DNA of 64,000 nucleotides from Ulvibacter algarum (GTDB lineage Bacteria; Bacteroidota; Bacteroidia; Flavobacteriales; Flavobacteriaceae): NCBI GenBank assembly GCA_947488905.1, contig CANLBJ010000002.1, positions 434,001 to 498,000 of the forward strand, read 5' to 3'. Shown piece by piece: positions 20,451 to 30,323 of this stretch (position 1 is its first letter; each line of letters starts with the position of its first letter). The notes under the pieces were generated by a model. It saw only the letters and a program-made list of their open reading frames with translations, ran no database searches and was not told where the DNA came from. The position numbers and the translations under genes were made by a program.

Positions 20451-20618
20451 TTTATTGTGTTTTAGATTAGTTATGTAAATGTAAAAAGTAAGCCATTTAA
20501 TTTATCACAACGAATAGGTAAGGTTTTCTTAAAAAACTGTTTAATAAGTGATTAAGTCTTAAATTTTCTTAAAATTCATTGTTTTCTAATACCCAAATAA
20601 ATACTGTAACTTTATAGT

Positions 20619-21479
20619 ATGGAAAATTGGCCCTATTGGTTATCTCTTATCGTAGTGCTTGTCATAATCTATATTGTGATTAGTGTGCTGCTGTATTTTC
20701 TGCAAGATCAATTTTTATTTAAACCAGAAAAACTACCTAAAGACTTTCAGTTTTTATATGAACATCAAAATGTAGAGGAGTATAATCTTGAAACTGGAGA
20801 TGGAGCCATAATCAATGGGTTACATTTTATGGTAGAGAACCCTAAAGGAGTTGTTCTGTATTTAAAAGGCAATTCTAAAAGTATGAAAGGCTGGGGTAAA
20901 TTTGCTGTAGATTTTACTAGAAACAACTATGACGTTATAATGGTAGATTATAGGGGTTTTGGTAAAAGCACAGGCAAACGCTCTCAAAAAGCAATTAAGC
21001 GCGATTTACAATATGTATATAACAAAATACGTGAGCGCGTTTCTGAAGAGTACATCATACTTTATGGCAGAAGTTTAGGATCTGGTTTTGCCACAAAGCT
21101 AGCCTCAATGAATAATCCAAAAATGCTTATTCTAGATGCGCCTTATTACAGTTTACAAAAAGTGACCGCAAGATATGCACCTTTTATGCCTTTGTCATTG
21201 ATTTTAAAATACCCAATACCTACTCATAAATGGCTTAAATATGTAAACTGTCCTATACATATTATACACGGTACTAATGATAAGTTGATACCATTTAAAG
21301 TAGGGGTGAAGCTCTCTCAAATAAAACCAAAAAACACTAAATTATATCCAATAATAGGAGGCGGTCACAAAAACATGAATAATTTTGAATCCTATCACGT
21401 AGCGCTATCTCGTATTATTAATGAAGAAAAACACGAAGTAGATTTTACAACCACTAGTATGAAAGTTAAACATAGATAA
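20619..21479 (+). CDS. Alpha/beta hydrolase (BEM46/FrsA-like)
   Basis: GRSLGSG nucleophile elbow, VDYRGFGKSTG, HGTNDKLIP. Confidence 0.8.
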   Translation: MENWPYWLSLIVVLVIIYIVISVLLYFLQDQFLFKPEKLPKDFQFLYEHQNVEEYNLETGDGAIINGLHFMVENPKGVVLYLKGNSKSMKGWGKFAVDFTRNNYDVIMVDYRGFGKSTGKRSQKAIKRDLQYVYNKIRERVSEEYIILYGRSLGSGFATKLASMNNPKMLILDAPYYSLQKVTARYAPFMPLSLILKYPIPTHKWLKYVNCPIHIIHGTNDKLIPFKVGVKLSQIKPKNTKLYPIIGGGHKNMNNFESYHVALSRIINEEKHEVDFTTTSMKVKHR

Positions 21480-21480
21480 C

Positions 21481-22293
21481 ATGTCTTTTAATAAATTTTT
21501 AAAATACCTGCTTATCTTTGCCGGGACGTTATTAGCCACATTTTTTTTTACTATGTACCTTTTTCAAGAAAAAATAATATTTCCTGCAACCACTCTAGCT
21601 CAAGACTATGAGTATTCATTTGATGAGCCTTTTGAAGAAGTGAATCTTACTGCAAATGACGGTGCTGTTATAAATGCCTTGTATTTTAAGGTGCAAAACC
21701 CAGAAGGAGCCATTGTTTATTTTCATGGCAACGCAGGCGATTTATCAAGATGGGGTGCTATCGCAGAGTATTACACGCAGTATAACTATAATGTAATTAT
21801 TATAGATTATAGAACTTACGGTAAAAGTACAGGCGAGTTAGATGAGCAAAAGATGCTAAGTGATACTCAGTTACCCTATGACTTTTTACTTCAGAAATTT
21901 AAAGAAGAAGACGTTGTAATCTATGGTAGGTCATTAGGTACAAGCTTTGCTGCATATTTGGCTTCAAAAAATAAACCGAGAAAGTTAATTTTAGAAACTC
22001 CTTTTTATAATATGTTAGATGTCACAAGGCGCAGATTTCCTATGTTGCCATTTGCAAATAGATTGCTCAAATACAGAATGAATAGCAATGAGTTTATAAA
22101 AGAGGTAACTTGCCCAGTGATCATCTATCATGGTACCAATGATGATATAGTACCCTTAAAGTCTGGCGAGCTATTAAGAGATGAGATACCTAAAGAACAA
22201 ACAACCTTTTATATTATACAAGATGCTACACATCACAATATTGGCAGTTTTGATTTGTATCAAGAAACGCTATTAAAATCACTTCGGAAATAA
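21481..22293 (+). CDS. Alpha/beta hydrolase (paralogue of the upstream gene)
   Basis: YFHGNAGDLSRWG, GRSLGTSFAAYLAS, HGTNDDIVP. Confidence 0.8.
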   Translation: MSFNKFLKYLLIFAGTLLATFFFTMYLFQEKIIFPATTLAQDYEYSFDEPFEEVNLTANDGAVINALYFKVQNPEGAIVYFHGNAGDLSRWGAIAEYYTQYNYNVIIIDYRTYGKSTGELDEQKMLSDTQLPYDFLLQKFKEEDVVIYGRSLGTSFAAYLASKNKPRKLILETPFYNMLDVTRRRFPMLPFANRLLKYRMNSNEFIKEVTCPVIIYHGTNDDIVPLKSGELLRDEIPKEQTTFYIIQDATHHNIGSFDLYQETLLKSLRK

Positions 22294-22342
22294 GCTAGAT
22301 TCAAATAATCTAAACACCTTAAAATTTACCACGATTTAATAG

Positions 22343-22350
22343 TATCTTTG
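22343..22350 (+). promoter_or_regulatory. Bacteroidota -7 promoter box (TATCTTTG)
   Basis: TAnnTTTG upstream of the ychF start at 22467. Confidence 0.5.
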
Positions 22351-22466
22351 CACCTGAAAAATTAGGAGTTTTAGTACGTATTTTAAATACTGAATATTTC
22401 CGAAGTTATTCTTTTAAATAGTAATAAAATAGGGATTGCAGTAGCAAAACCAATAGCAATAAAAAT

Positions 22467-23561
22467 ATGAAAGCAGGAATCGTAGGATTACCTAATGTAG
22501 GTAAATCAACTCTTTTTAATTGTTTGTCTAACGCAAAAGCGCAGAGTGCAAACTTTCCTTTTTGTACCATAGAGCCTAACATAGGTGTGGTAAATGTTCC
22601 AGATAACAGACTTGTTAAACTTGAAGAATTAGTAAACCCTGAGCGTGTTTTACCTGCAACGGTAGAGATTGTTGATATTGCTGGTTTAGTAAAAGGAGCA
22701 AGTAAAGGTGAAGGTTTAGGGAATCAATTTTTAGGAAACATACGTGAGACAGATGCTATTTTGCACGTTTTACGTTGTTTTGATGATAATAATATTGTGC
22801 ACGTAGATGAGAGTGTAGATCCTGTAAGAGATAAAGAGACTATAGATATTGAGCTTCAATTAAAGGATCTTGATACGGTAGATAAAAAACTAGAAAAGGT
22901 TAAAAGAACTGCCCGTACTGGTAATAAAGAAGCTCAAGCTGAAGAGGCAATTTTATTAAGATTAAAGGAAGGTTTAGAACAGGGTATTTCTGTTCGTGCT
23001 ATTTCTTTTACAGATAAAGAAAGAGAAGAGCAAATAAAGCCATTACAGTTTATTACAGATAAACCTGTAATGTATGTGTGTAATGTAGATGAAGCTGGAG
23101 CAAAAGAAGGTAATGCTTATGTAGATCGTGTTAAAGAAGCGGTAAAAGATGAAGATGCAGAGGTGATTTTCTTAGCTGTAGGGATGGAAGCAGACATTAC
23201 AGAATTAGATGATTTTGAGGAGCGCCAAATGTTCTTAGAAGATATGGGTTTACAAGAGCCAGGATCTGCAAAATTGATTAGAGGTGCATATAAGTTATTA
23301 AATTTACAGACTTATTTTACAGCTGGTGTTAAAGAAGTAAGAGCTTGGACGATACCAGTAGGAGCAACTGCACCACAGGCTGCAGGTGTTATACATACAG
23401 ATTTTGAAAAAGGTTTTATTAGAGCAGAAGTTATAGGTTATGACAACTACGTACAATATGGTAGTGAAGCTAAAGTAAAAGAAGCAGGAAAGATGGGTGT
23501 TGAAGGTAAAGAGTATGTTGTTAAAGATGGTGATGTTATGCACTTTAGATTTAACGTATAA
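22467..23561 (+). CDS. ychF: Redox-regulated ATPase YchF (Obg-family GTPase)
   Basis: [43 protein letters not shown]-terminal TGS domain ending DVMHFRFNV. Confidence 0.97.
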   Translation: MKAGIVGLPNVGKSTLFNCLSNAKAQSANFPFCTIEPNIGVVNVPDNRLVKLEELVNPERVLPATVEIVDIAGLVKGASKGEGLGNQFLGNIRETDAILHVLRCFDDNNIVHVDESVDPVRDKETIDIELQLKDLDTVDKKLEKVKRTARTGNKEAQAEEAILLRLKEGLEQGISVRAISFTDKEREEQIKPLQFITDKPVMYVCNVDEAGAKEGNAYVDRVKEAVKDEDAEVIFLAVGMEADITELDDFEERQMFLEDMGLQEPGSAKLIRGAYKLLNLQTYFTAGVKEVRAWTIPVGATAPQAAGVIHTDFEKGFIRAEVIGYDNYVQYGSEAKVKEAGKMGVEGKEYVVKDGDVMHFRFNV

Positions 23562-23601
23562 TTTTTTTAAGTAGCTAATAATTAAAGATTAGTAATAGTT
23601 G

Positions 23602-23636
23602 AAGATCTCAAAAGAGCAGTGCTTTTTTGAGATCTT
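23602..23636 (+). terminator. Terminator hairpin
   Basis: AAGATCTCAAAA...TTTTTTGAGATCTT after ychF. Confidence 0.65.
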
Positions 23637-23754
23637 TATTTTTATAAGAAGCATATGTAGCAATAAATAGATATAATATCATTCATTCTTACAGTGTCAT
23701 TAGTATTTATCCATTAAAAAGAAGTATTTTCGCGCCCTTATTAAAGTATTGATT

Positions 23755-24204
23755 ATGAAAAGAATAAACGAATACAAGAAATTATTTGGAGTTGAGAAGG
23801 AATTAGACCTTAAAGCTCTTAAAAAAAGTTACCGTAACTTAGTTAAAGAATGGCATCCAGATAAATTTCAGGATGGTGATGCTAAGCAAGAAGAAGCAGA
23901 AATACAAAGTAGAAGAATTATAGATGGATACCACTTTTTAGTAAGTATGGCTCCAGAAACAAAAGAAAAGAACCTACCTGAGTATACAGAAACTATTACT
24001 AATAGTGCTATTCAAGATTATCAACATAAGGGGTTACTTTTAGAAATCACCTTTACAGATGGATCAACTTATGAGTACTTTGGTATTACCAAACCTGTTT
24101 ATCTTAAGATGATTAACGCAGGTAACTTAAACCGTTACGCTAAGCGAAATATCTATCCTAAATTTACATACCGTAAATCTAAACGTATACTTCAAGAAGC
24201 ATAA
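23755..24204 (+). CDS. DnaJ-domain/KTSC-domain protein
   Basis: N-terminal LKKSYRNLVKEWHPDKF (J domain HPD); C-terminal SAIQDYQHKGLLLEITFTDGSTYEYFGITKPVYLKMINA (KTSC). ATG at 23755 preferred over TTG at 23749. Confidence 0.8.
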   Translation: MKRINEYKKLFGVEKELDLKALKKSYRNLVKEWHPDKFQDGDAKQEEAEIQSRRIIDGYHFLVSMAPETKEKNLPEYTETITNSAIQDYQHKGLLLEITFTDGSTYEYFGITKPVYLKMINAGNLNRYAKRNIYPKFTYRKSKRILQEA

Positions 24205-24225
24205 TCTTAAAATTTCACACAATAT

Positions 24226-25569
24226 ATGGCAGACACATTTAAAAGTTTAGGCGTTGATTCTTTTCTAGTAAAAGGGCTGAAAGCATTAGAAATTTCTACC
24301 CCAACAGATATTCAAGCAAAGGTAATCCCTGTGGTATTAAACCAGAAGGAAGATGTTGTTGGTATTGCTAAAACTGGAACAGGAAAAACAGCCGCTTTTG
24401 GATTGCCACTATTGCAACAGATTGATGTAACTAATAATGATATTCAAGCTATTGTACTGGCACCTACACGTGAACTAGGGCAACAGATATATAAAAATCT
24501 TTGTGACTTTGCTAAGTTTAAGCCAGAGATTTCTATAGCTTCTACTTGTGGTGGTATTCCTATAAAACCTCAAATAGAGCGACTTAAAGAACCTACACAT
24601 ATTGTAGTTGCTACTCCAGGACGTTTAATAGACTTAATGGAGCGTAAGGCGGTAGCAATATCAAATGCTTCTTATCTTGTTTTAGATGAGGCAGATGAGA
24701 TGGTGACTATCCTTAAAGAAGGACTTGATACTATTATTGCAGGTTTACCTAACAAGAGAAGAACGTTTTTATTTACAGCGACTTTATCTGGTGAGATTAA
24801 ACAATTAGTTCAAAATTACTTAGCAAAAAAAGTAGTTCATATTGAAGTAGATATGGCTACGCTGGGGCATCAAGGTATTGATCATCAATATGTAGTTGTA
24901 GAGCCAGAAGAAAAACTAAACGTTTTAATGCACTTTTTAAGTAGTAAAGAAGGGCAACGTGGTATTATCTTCTGTAAAACAAAAGCAGCTGTTAATAAGC
25001 TTGCAAAAAAACTAGCGATACATAAATATTCTTCTGGAGCATTGCACGGGAGTTTGTCACAACCTATTCGTGATCGTATTATGGATCAGTTTAGAGCTGG
25101 ACATATTAATATTCTTGTAGCAACAGATCTTGCTGCGCGTGGTATAGATGTCAAGGAGATTGAGTATGTAGTGCAATATCATCTGCCAGATACTTTTGAC
25201 GCCTATGTGCACAGAAGTGGACGTACGGCTAGAGCAGGAGCAAAGGGGCTTTCTTTAAGTGTTATACAGCAAGAAGAAGTGGCAGATATGCCAGAATTAG
25301 AAGATGAGTTGGGTATTACTTTTTCTGAAATGCCAAAAGCCGACGCTTTGTCTATTGAAGAAAACAACGCTAAGTTGTGGGCAAAACAAATCTTTAAAAC
25401 AAAACCAAACAAGTATATTTCTGAAGCTTTTAAAACAGACATAAAAACAGTTTTTCATCATTTAACTAAAGATGAGTTAATTGATAAATTGTTAGCACAT
25501 CATTTAAATCAAACAAAGGTTGTGATGTCTAAAGAAGAAGGCGTAAAAAAACAGAAAAAGAAACGTTAG
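24226..25569 (+). CDS. DEAD/DEAH-box RNA helicase
   Basis: GIAKTGTGKTAAFGLP, PTRELGQQ, LDEADEM, ATDLAARGIDV, HRSGRTARAG. Confidence 0.93.
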   Translation: MADTFKSLGVDSFLVKGLKALEISTPTDIQAKVIPVVLNQKEDVVGIAKTGTGKTAAFGLPLLQQIDVTNNDIQAIVLAPTRELGQQIYKNLCDFAKFKPEISIASTCGGIPIKPQIERLKEPTHIVVATPGRLIDLMERKAVAISNASYLVLDEADEMVTILKEGLDTIIAGLPNKRRTFLFTATLSGEIKQLVQNYLAKKVVHIEVDMATLGHQGIDHQYVVVEPEEKLNVLMHFLSSKEGQRGIIFCKTKAAVNKLAKKLAIHKYSSGALHGSLSQPIRDRIMDQFRAGHINILVATDLAARGIDVKEIEYVVQYHLPDTFDAYVHRSGRTARAGAKGLSLSVIQQEEVADMPELEDELGITFSEMPKADALSIEENNAKLWAKQIFKTKPNKYISEAFKTDIKTVFHHLTKDELIDKLLAHHLNQTKVVMSKEEGVKKQKKKR

Positions 25570-25590
25570 ATTATTAGTTCTAACAAAGTA

Positions 25591-25634
25591 AAAAGGGTTT
25601 TAATATTTCTGAAGTGAAATATTAAAACCCTTTT
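25591..25634 (+). terminator. Bidirectional terminator hairpin
   Basis: AAAAGGGTTTTAATATTTC-TGAAGT-GAAATATTAAAACCCTTTT between convergent genes. Confidence 0.75.
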
Positions 25635-25657
25635 TTAGGTTAATTTTTTACTAGATT

Positions 25658-27304
25658 TTATAACTTAATTTTAATATCTGTACCTATTCTATATAAATCT
25701 CCAGAGGCTAAGGCGGTATCAGCATTAGCATTTGCTTCACTAGTATGAACTGTTAAACCGCTAAAATTTATTGAGGTTGCTTTAATTTTTCCTTCTACTA
25801 CCAGTTTTTCGTCAATAGAAGTTGCTGCTGTAGTTCCTATACCTACATTTCCATTATCATCTATACGCATACGTAATTTAATGTCTGCCGTTCCATCTGT
25901 AGAAGTGTGGAAATCAATTCTACCTGGCATATCACCTGCACCTGTTAGGTTATTTGCCATAGCACCCATTCTTATAGCAGAGGCGTTTTTAAAACTAGAG
26001 CCATCATAACCTTGAGCCTCCATGTTGTAATAGTTGGCGTTCAATTTATTAGAGACTGCTGTAGGATTGTTTTGTGTCCCTGCAGCGCTACGTATATGGA
26101 AAGAAGTGATATTATTACCATAACTATGCATATCAAGATCTGCATCACCACTAAAGTTATCATCACCGTGAATCTCTAAAGCTTCTTTTGGTGCATCTGT
26201 TCCAATACCTACTTGGCCATTTTTTAATATTGTTAAAGCATTGTTTTGAGTTGTAACTCCTCCAGATCTAAAACCATTACCTACACTAAATATTCTATCA
26301 GTACCTTGTGTGTCTGTTGTTGAAGCTGGTGTGTAAGATGTATTATATATACCTACAGCTACCTCACTATACGAAGGCGCTAAAAGGTTATTACCAATTG
26401 CCATACTAAAATCACCAGAAGCGTCATTTTCATTACCTAAAGCAAAGGCACCTTGACTACTTGCCGTATTTGTAAATCCAATGGTTGTAGAGTGTAAGCC
26501 AGATGATGTATTTAACCTTCCAAATGCTAACGAATAATCTCCTGAAGCATCAGCTTTATCTCCAAAAGCAAATGAATTTAATGCAGTCGCATCGCTATTT
26601 ATACCCCCTACAAAAGAATGAGTTCCGCTAGAGACATTCCCGCGTCCAATTGCAGTTCCATAATCACCAGAAACTTCATTAATATATCCAAAACTAGTAC
26701 CACTAGTAGAAGAAACATTATTACTTCTACCCAAAGAAACGGCATATTCGCCTGAGGCAATACTTTCTCTTCCTAATGCTACTGCGTGAGTACCACTAGC
26801 TGTATTTCTATACCCTATAGCAACACTGTATGACCCTAAAGATGTATTGTCCCAAGAAGTAGTACTATTACTTCCTGCCCTGAATGCGGCTTTATCTTTG
26901 TCAAAAAACAGACGATTGTCATCGTTTCCTCCAGATACATTGTCTAAAGACTTACTTCCTACTACAAAATCATCTTGATCTCTATTAGTGACATTGTATA
27001 TAACCCCATTGTCACTAACAAACTCTCCTTTTGTATCTATAGGAACCCAAATTGTTCCATTAAAATACCAAAAACCTTCTTGTGCGTTATTTTGAAATAT
27101 TAATAACCCTTTAATTGGGGCTGTAATATTATTTTTTTGAATTTCTGTCATTCTAGGCACAAGAACTCCGCTTGTTGTAGATGTTATATCTAGTGAACTT
27201 GAAGGATCTGGATCTGTGTTATTAATACCTACTTGAGCAAAAGCTGAATTTTCAAACAAGACCATGAATATCAACAGGCTGATTATTTGTAAATATATTT
27301 TCAT
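25658..27304 (-). CDS. Secreted protein with YadA-like head repeats
   Basis: Signal peptide, AQVGINNTDPDPSSSLDITSTTSGVLVPRM; repeated SVAIGYRNTASGTHAVALGRESIASGEYAVSLGRS motifs. Confidence 0.75.
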   Translation of the reverse strand: MKIYLQIISLLIFMVLFENSAFAQVGINNTDPDPSSSLDITSTTSGVLVPRMTEIQKNNITAPIKGLLIFQNNAQEGFWYFNGTIWVPIDTKGEFVSDNGVIYNVTNRDQDDFVVGSKSLDNVSGGNDDNRLFFDKDKAAFRAGSNSTTSWDNTSLGSYSVAIGYRNTASGTHAVALGRESIASGEYAVSLGRSNNVSSTSGTSFGYINEVSGDYGTAIGRGNVSSGTHSFVGGINSDATALNSFAFGDKADASGDYSLAFGRLNTSSGLHSTTIGFTNTASSQGAFALGNENDASGDFSMAIGNNLLAPSYSEVAVGIYNTSYTPASTTDTQGTDRIFSVGNGFRSGGVTTQNNALTILKNGQVGIGTDAPKEALEIHGDDNFSGDADLDMHSYGNNITSFHIRSAAGTQNNPTAVSNKLNANYYNMEAQGYDGSSFKNASAIRMGAMANNLTGAGDMPGRIDFHTSTDGTADIKLRMRIDDNGNVGIGTTAATSIDEKLVVEGKIKATSINFSGLTVHTSEANANADTALASGDLYRIGTDIKIKL

Positions 27305-27572
27305 AACTAAAGTATCTTATATTAAGGTGTTTGCGCGAAAATAAACCTTTTAGCGAAATTAATCGTCTTAAGGCAGTGTTAAAAGATTGTCAATGAAAGA
27401 TAAATCCTACTTTTTGTTTGGTTTTCGTTTATTTACAGATAATTATAGTTTAATTATTAAAGGTTTGCTTAATCATAGATTTGCTTCATTACTAGCAATC
27501 TTATTTTATTTGAGAAAACTATTAATAATTAGTATTTCCGAAGTTGATAAAAGCACACATCTTTTTAAATGT

Positions 27573-27580
27573 TATCTTTG
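27573..27580 (+). promoter_or_regulatory. Bacteroidota -7 promoter box (TATCTTTG)
   Basis: TAnnTTTG 21 bp upstream of the ATG at 27601. Confidence 0.55.
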
Positions 27581-27600
27581 GGTAAACAACTACCAATATT

Positions 27601-29631
27601 ATGAAACCATTTATTTATTTTTCTGTTTTGATGCTATTAATGACATCTTGTAAAAACAAATCTAATAGTGCTGAATCTGTACAAGAGGCTAAAGAACCTG
27701 TCGTCTTTGATGGTATTAATTCTTCTATAAAACCGGGTGATAATTTTTACAATCACGTTAATAAAAATTGGTATGATAATGCTGTGATTGCAGATGATCA
27801 AGTGGGAGTTGGGGCGTATCGTTTTTTAAATATCCCGCAGCAAGAATTACTTAAAAATATCTTAGAAGAAGTCTCTGTAGCAGAACATACTGCAGGGAGC
27901 ACAGAACAATTAGTGGGAGATTTTTATGCCTCTGGGATGGATACTTTAAGTATTAATAAACGTGGTATAACTCCTATACAACCCATATTAGATCGTATTA
28001 ATGCTATAAGCAGTATTCCAGAGATGCTTAGTTTTGTGACTACTCAAATGAAGACTGGAGATTATTCTATTTTAGGCGTATACATATCGCCAGATCAAGA
28101 AAATAGTTCTTTAAATATTTTGCATTTAGGTCAAACAGGACTGGGGTTACCAGATCGTGATTATTACTTTAGTGATGATGCTTCTACTTTAAAGATACAG
28201 AAAGCATACAAAACATACTTAGCTAATGGCTTTGAACTTACCAATGAAAAAGACGATGCAAAACTATTAGCTAATAAGGTATATGATATTGAAAAAATGC
28301 TGGCTAAATCTCACAAAACCAGAATTGAACGCAGAAACATTAAAGAAAACTACAATAAAATAACTGTTGAAGATTTAGATAAAAAGCACGCTAATATCTC
28401 GTGGTCTACTATTTTTAAAGAGTTAGGTACTGCCGTTGATGATGTTGATGTACGACAGCCAGCTTATTATGATACTTTAAACTCTATGTTATCATCTGTT
28501 TCTATAGAAGATTGGAAACTATATTTAAAAGCAAACTCAATAAAATCTCACGATGATATTTTGAGCAAGCCTTTTCAGGATGCCTCTTTTGCATATTCAA
28601 AAATACTGTCTGGACAAACAGAGCAACAATCTAGATCAAAGCAGATGGTACGCCGTGTAGATCAGCAATTAGGTTTTGCTTTGGGACAATTGTATGTAAA
28701 ACGTTATTTTAATGAAGATGCAAAAAAACGTGCATTAGCTTTAGTTAATAATTTTCAGAAAACACTAGAGGGGCGTATAGAAAATCTAGAGTGGATGAGT
28801 GATAGTACTAAAGTCAAAGCAAAAGAGAAGCTATTTGCAATTAGTAAAAAAATAGGATACCCAGATGTATGGAAAGAATATGATGTTACTATCAATAAAG
28901 ATAAGTTTTTTGAAAATGTAGTCGCGCTCAGAAAAAGTGAATATGAATATGAATTAGCTCAATTAAATAAAGCGCCTAATAGAGATGAGTGGCACACAAC
29001 ACCATCTACTGTAACGGCTTACTATAATCCTTCTTTAAACGAAATTGTTTTCCCTGCCGGAATTTTACAAGCACCTTATTTTGATTTATATGCAGATGAT
29101 GCAGTAAATTATGGGGGTATAGGGATGGTAATAGGCCACGAGTTTACACACGCCTTTGACGATCAAGGTGCACAATATGATAAAGACGGAAATGTCACAA
29201 ACTGGTGGACAGATGAAGATTATGAAAAGTTTAAAGGAAAAACTAATCAAATAATTGAGCAATATGATGCTTTTACTGTATTAGATAGTTTGCATTTAAA
29301 AGGTGCCTTAACCGTAGGAGAAAATACAGCAGATAATGGTGGTATAGCGATTGCTTTTGATGCTTTTCAGAAAACACCACAAGGGCAGGGTGAAGAAAAA
29401 ATAGGAGGCTTCACTCCAGAACAACGCTTCTTTTTATCAGTTGCTCGTATTTGGCGTGTAAAAATGAGAGACGAGTTTTTACGTAACTATGTGACAACAG
29501 ACCCACATTCTCCACCTATGTGGCGTGTTAACGGCCCATTAATGAACTTTACGCCTTTTTATGAAGCGTTTGATGTTAAGGAAGGTGAACTTAACTTTAG
29601 AACACAAGAAGAGCGCATCTCTATTTGGTAA
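27601..29631 (+). CDS. M13-family metallopeptidase (neprilysin/PepO-like lipoprotein)
   Basis: VIGHEFTHAFDDQGAQYDKDGN zinc motif, GENTADNGGIAIAFDAF, LTVG; lipobox LLMTSC. Confidence 0.93.
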   Translation: MKPFIYFSVLMLLMTSCKNKSNSAESVQEAKEPVVFDGINSSIKPGDNFYNHVNKNWYDNAVIADDQVGVGAYRFLNIPQQELLKNILEEVSVAEHTAGSTEQLVGDFYASGMDTLSINKRGITPIQPILDRINAISSIPEMLSFVTTQMKTGDYSILGVYISPDQENSSLNILHLGQTGLGLPDRDYYFSDDASTLKIQKAYKTYLANGFELTNEKDDAKLLANKVYDIEKMLAKSHKTRIERRNIKENYNKITVEDLDKKHANISWSTIFKELGTAVDDVDVRQPAYYDTLNSMLSSVSIEDWKLYLKANSIKSHDDILSKPFQDASFAYSKILSGQTEQQSRSKQMVRRVDQQLGFALGQLYVKRYFNEDAKKRALALVNNFQKTLEGRIENLEWMSDSTKVKAKEKLFAISKKIGYPDVWKEYDVTINKDKFFENVVALRKSEYEYELAQLNKAPNRDEWHTTPSTVTAYYNPSLNEIVFPAGILQAPYFDLYADDAVNYGGIGMVIGHEFTHAFDDQGAQYDKDGNVTNWWTDEDYEKFKGKTNQIIEQYDAFTVLDSLHLKGALTVGENTADNGGIAIAFDAFQKTPQGQGEEKIGGFTPEQRFFLSVARIWRVKMRDEFLRNYVTTDPHSPPMWRVNGPLMNFTPFYEAFDVKEGELNFRTQEERISIW

Positions 29632-29694
29632 TCTGTAAAATGTTAGGATACCTTTAATAAAACGACTTAGTAAAACAACAAATTAGTATTTCAG

Positions 29695-30225
29695 ATGAAA
29701 AAAATAATAGCTCTAGGAGGCAGTAATAGCAAAAACTCTATTAATAAAACATTTGCAACTTATGTGGCAAATCAAGTTAATGATGCAGAAGTTATTGTAG
29801 CAGATTTAAATGATTTTTCAATACCATCATATGGTATTGATCACGAGACAGCCCACGGTATACCTGAGGGAGTTACGCGTTTACATGACTTAATAGATTC
29901 TGTAGATGGCTTAGTTGTGTCTCTTGCAGAGCACAATGGAGCTTACTCTGCGGCCTTTAAAAGCACCTATGATTGGCTCTCAAGAATAAACCCAAAAGTC
30001 TGGAAAAATAAGCCAATGTTGTTAATGGCAACATCACCTGGAGGAAGAGGGGGGAAGTCTGTTCTTGAGATTGCAAAAGGAAGTTTTCCTCGTTTAGGCG
30101 GAAATATTATAGCAGATTTCTCTTTACCATCTTTTAATGACAACTTCTTAGAAACAGGAATTAAAGATGAAACGTTACAAGCAGAATTAAATGATAAGAT
30201 CAAGCTTTTTGAAGCAGCTTTATAA
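29695..30225 (+). CDS. NAD(P)H-dependent FMN reductase
   Basis: IALGGSNSKNSINKTFATYVA, VSLAEHNGAYSAAFKSTYDWLSR. Confidence 0.85.
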   Translation: MKKIIALGGSNSKNSINKTFATYVANQVNDAEVIVADLNDFSIPSYGIDHETAHGIPEGVTRLHDLIDSVDGLVVSLAEHNGAYSAAFKSTYDWLSRINPKVWKNKPMLLMATSPGGRGGKSVLEIAKGSFPRLGGNIIADFSLPSFNDNFLETGIKDETLQAELNDKIKLFEAAL

Positions 30226-30323
30226 TCTAAAAAAATAGAATACTGAAACTAAAACTCAACATACAAGATACATTTAGTAGAGAACTGCCAGCAGATCCTA
30301 TTATAGAAAACACTACACGTCAA

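Noticed and set aside
27387-27653. 88-aa + strand ORF
   Set aside because: Overlaps the promoter and start of the M13 peptidase gene in another frame; low-complexity, no domain.
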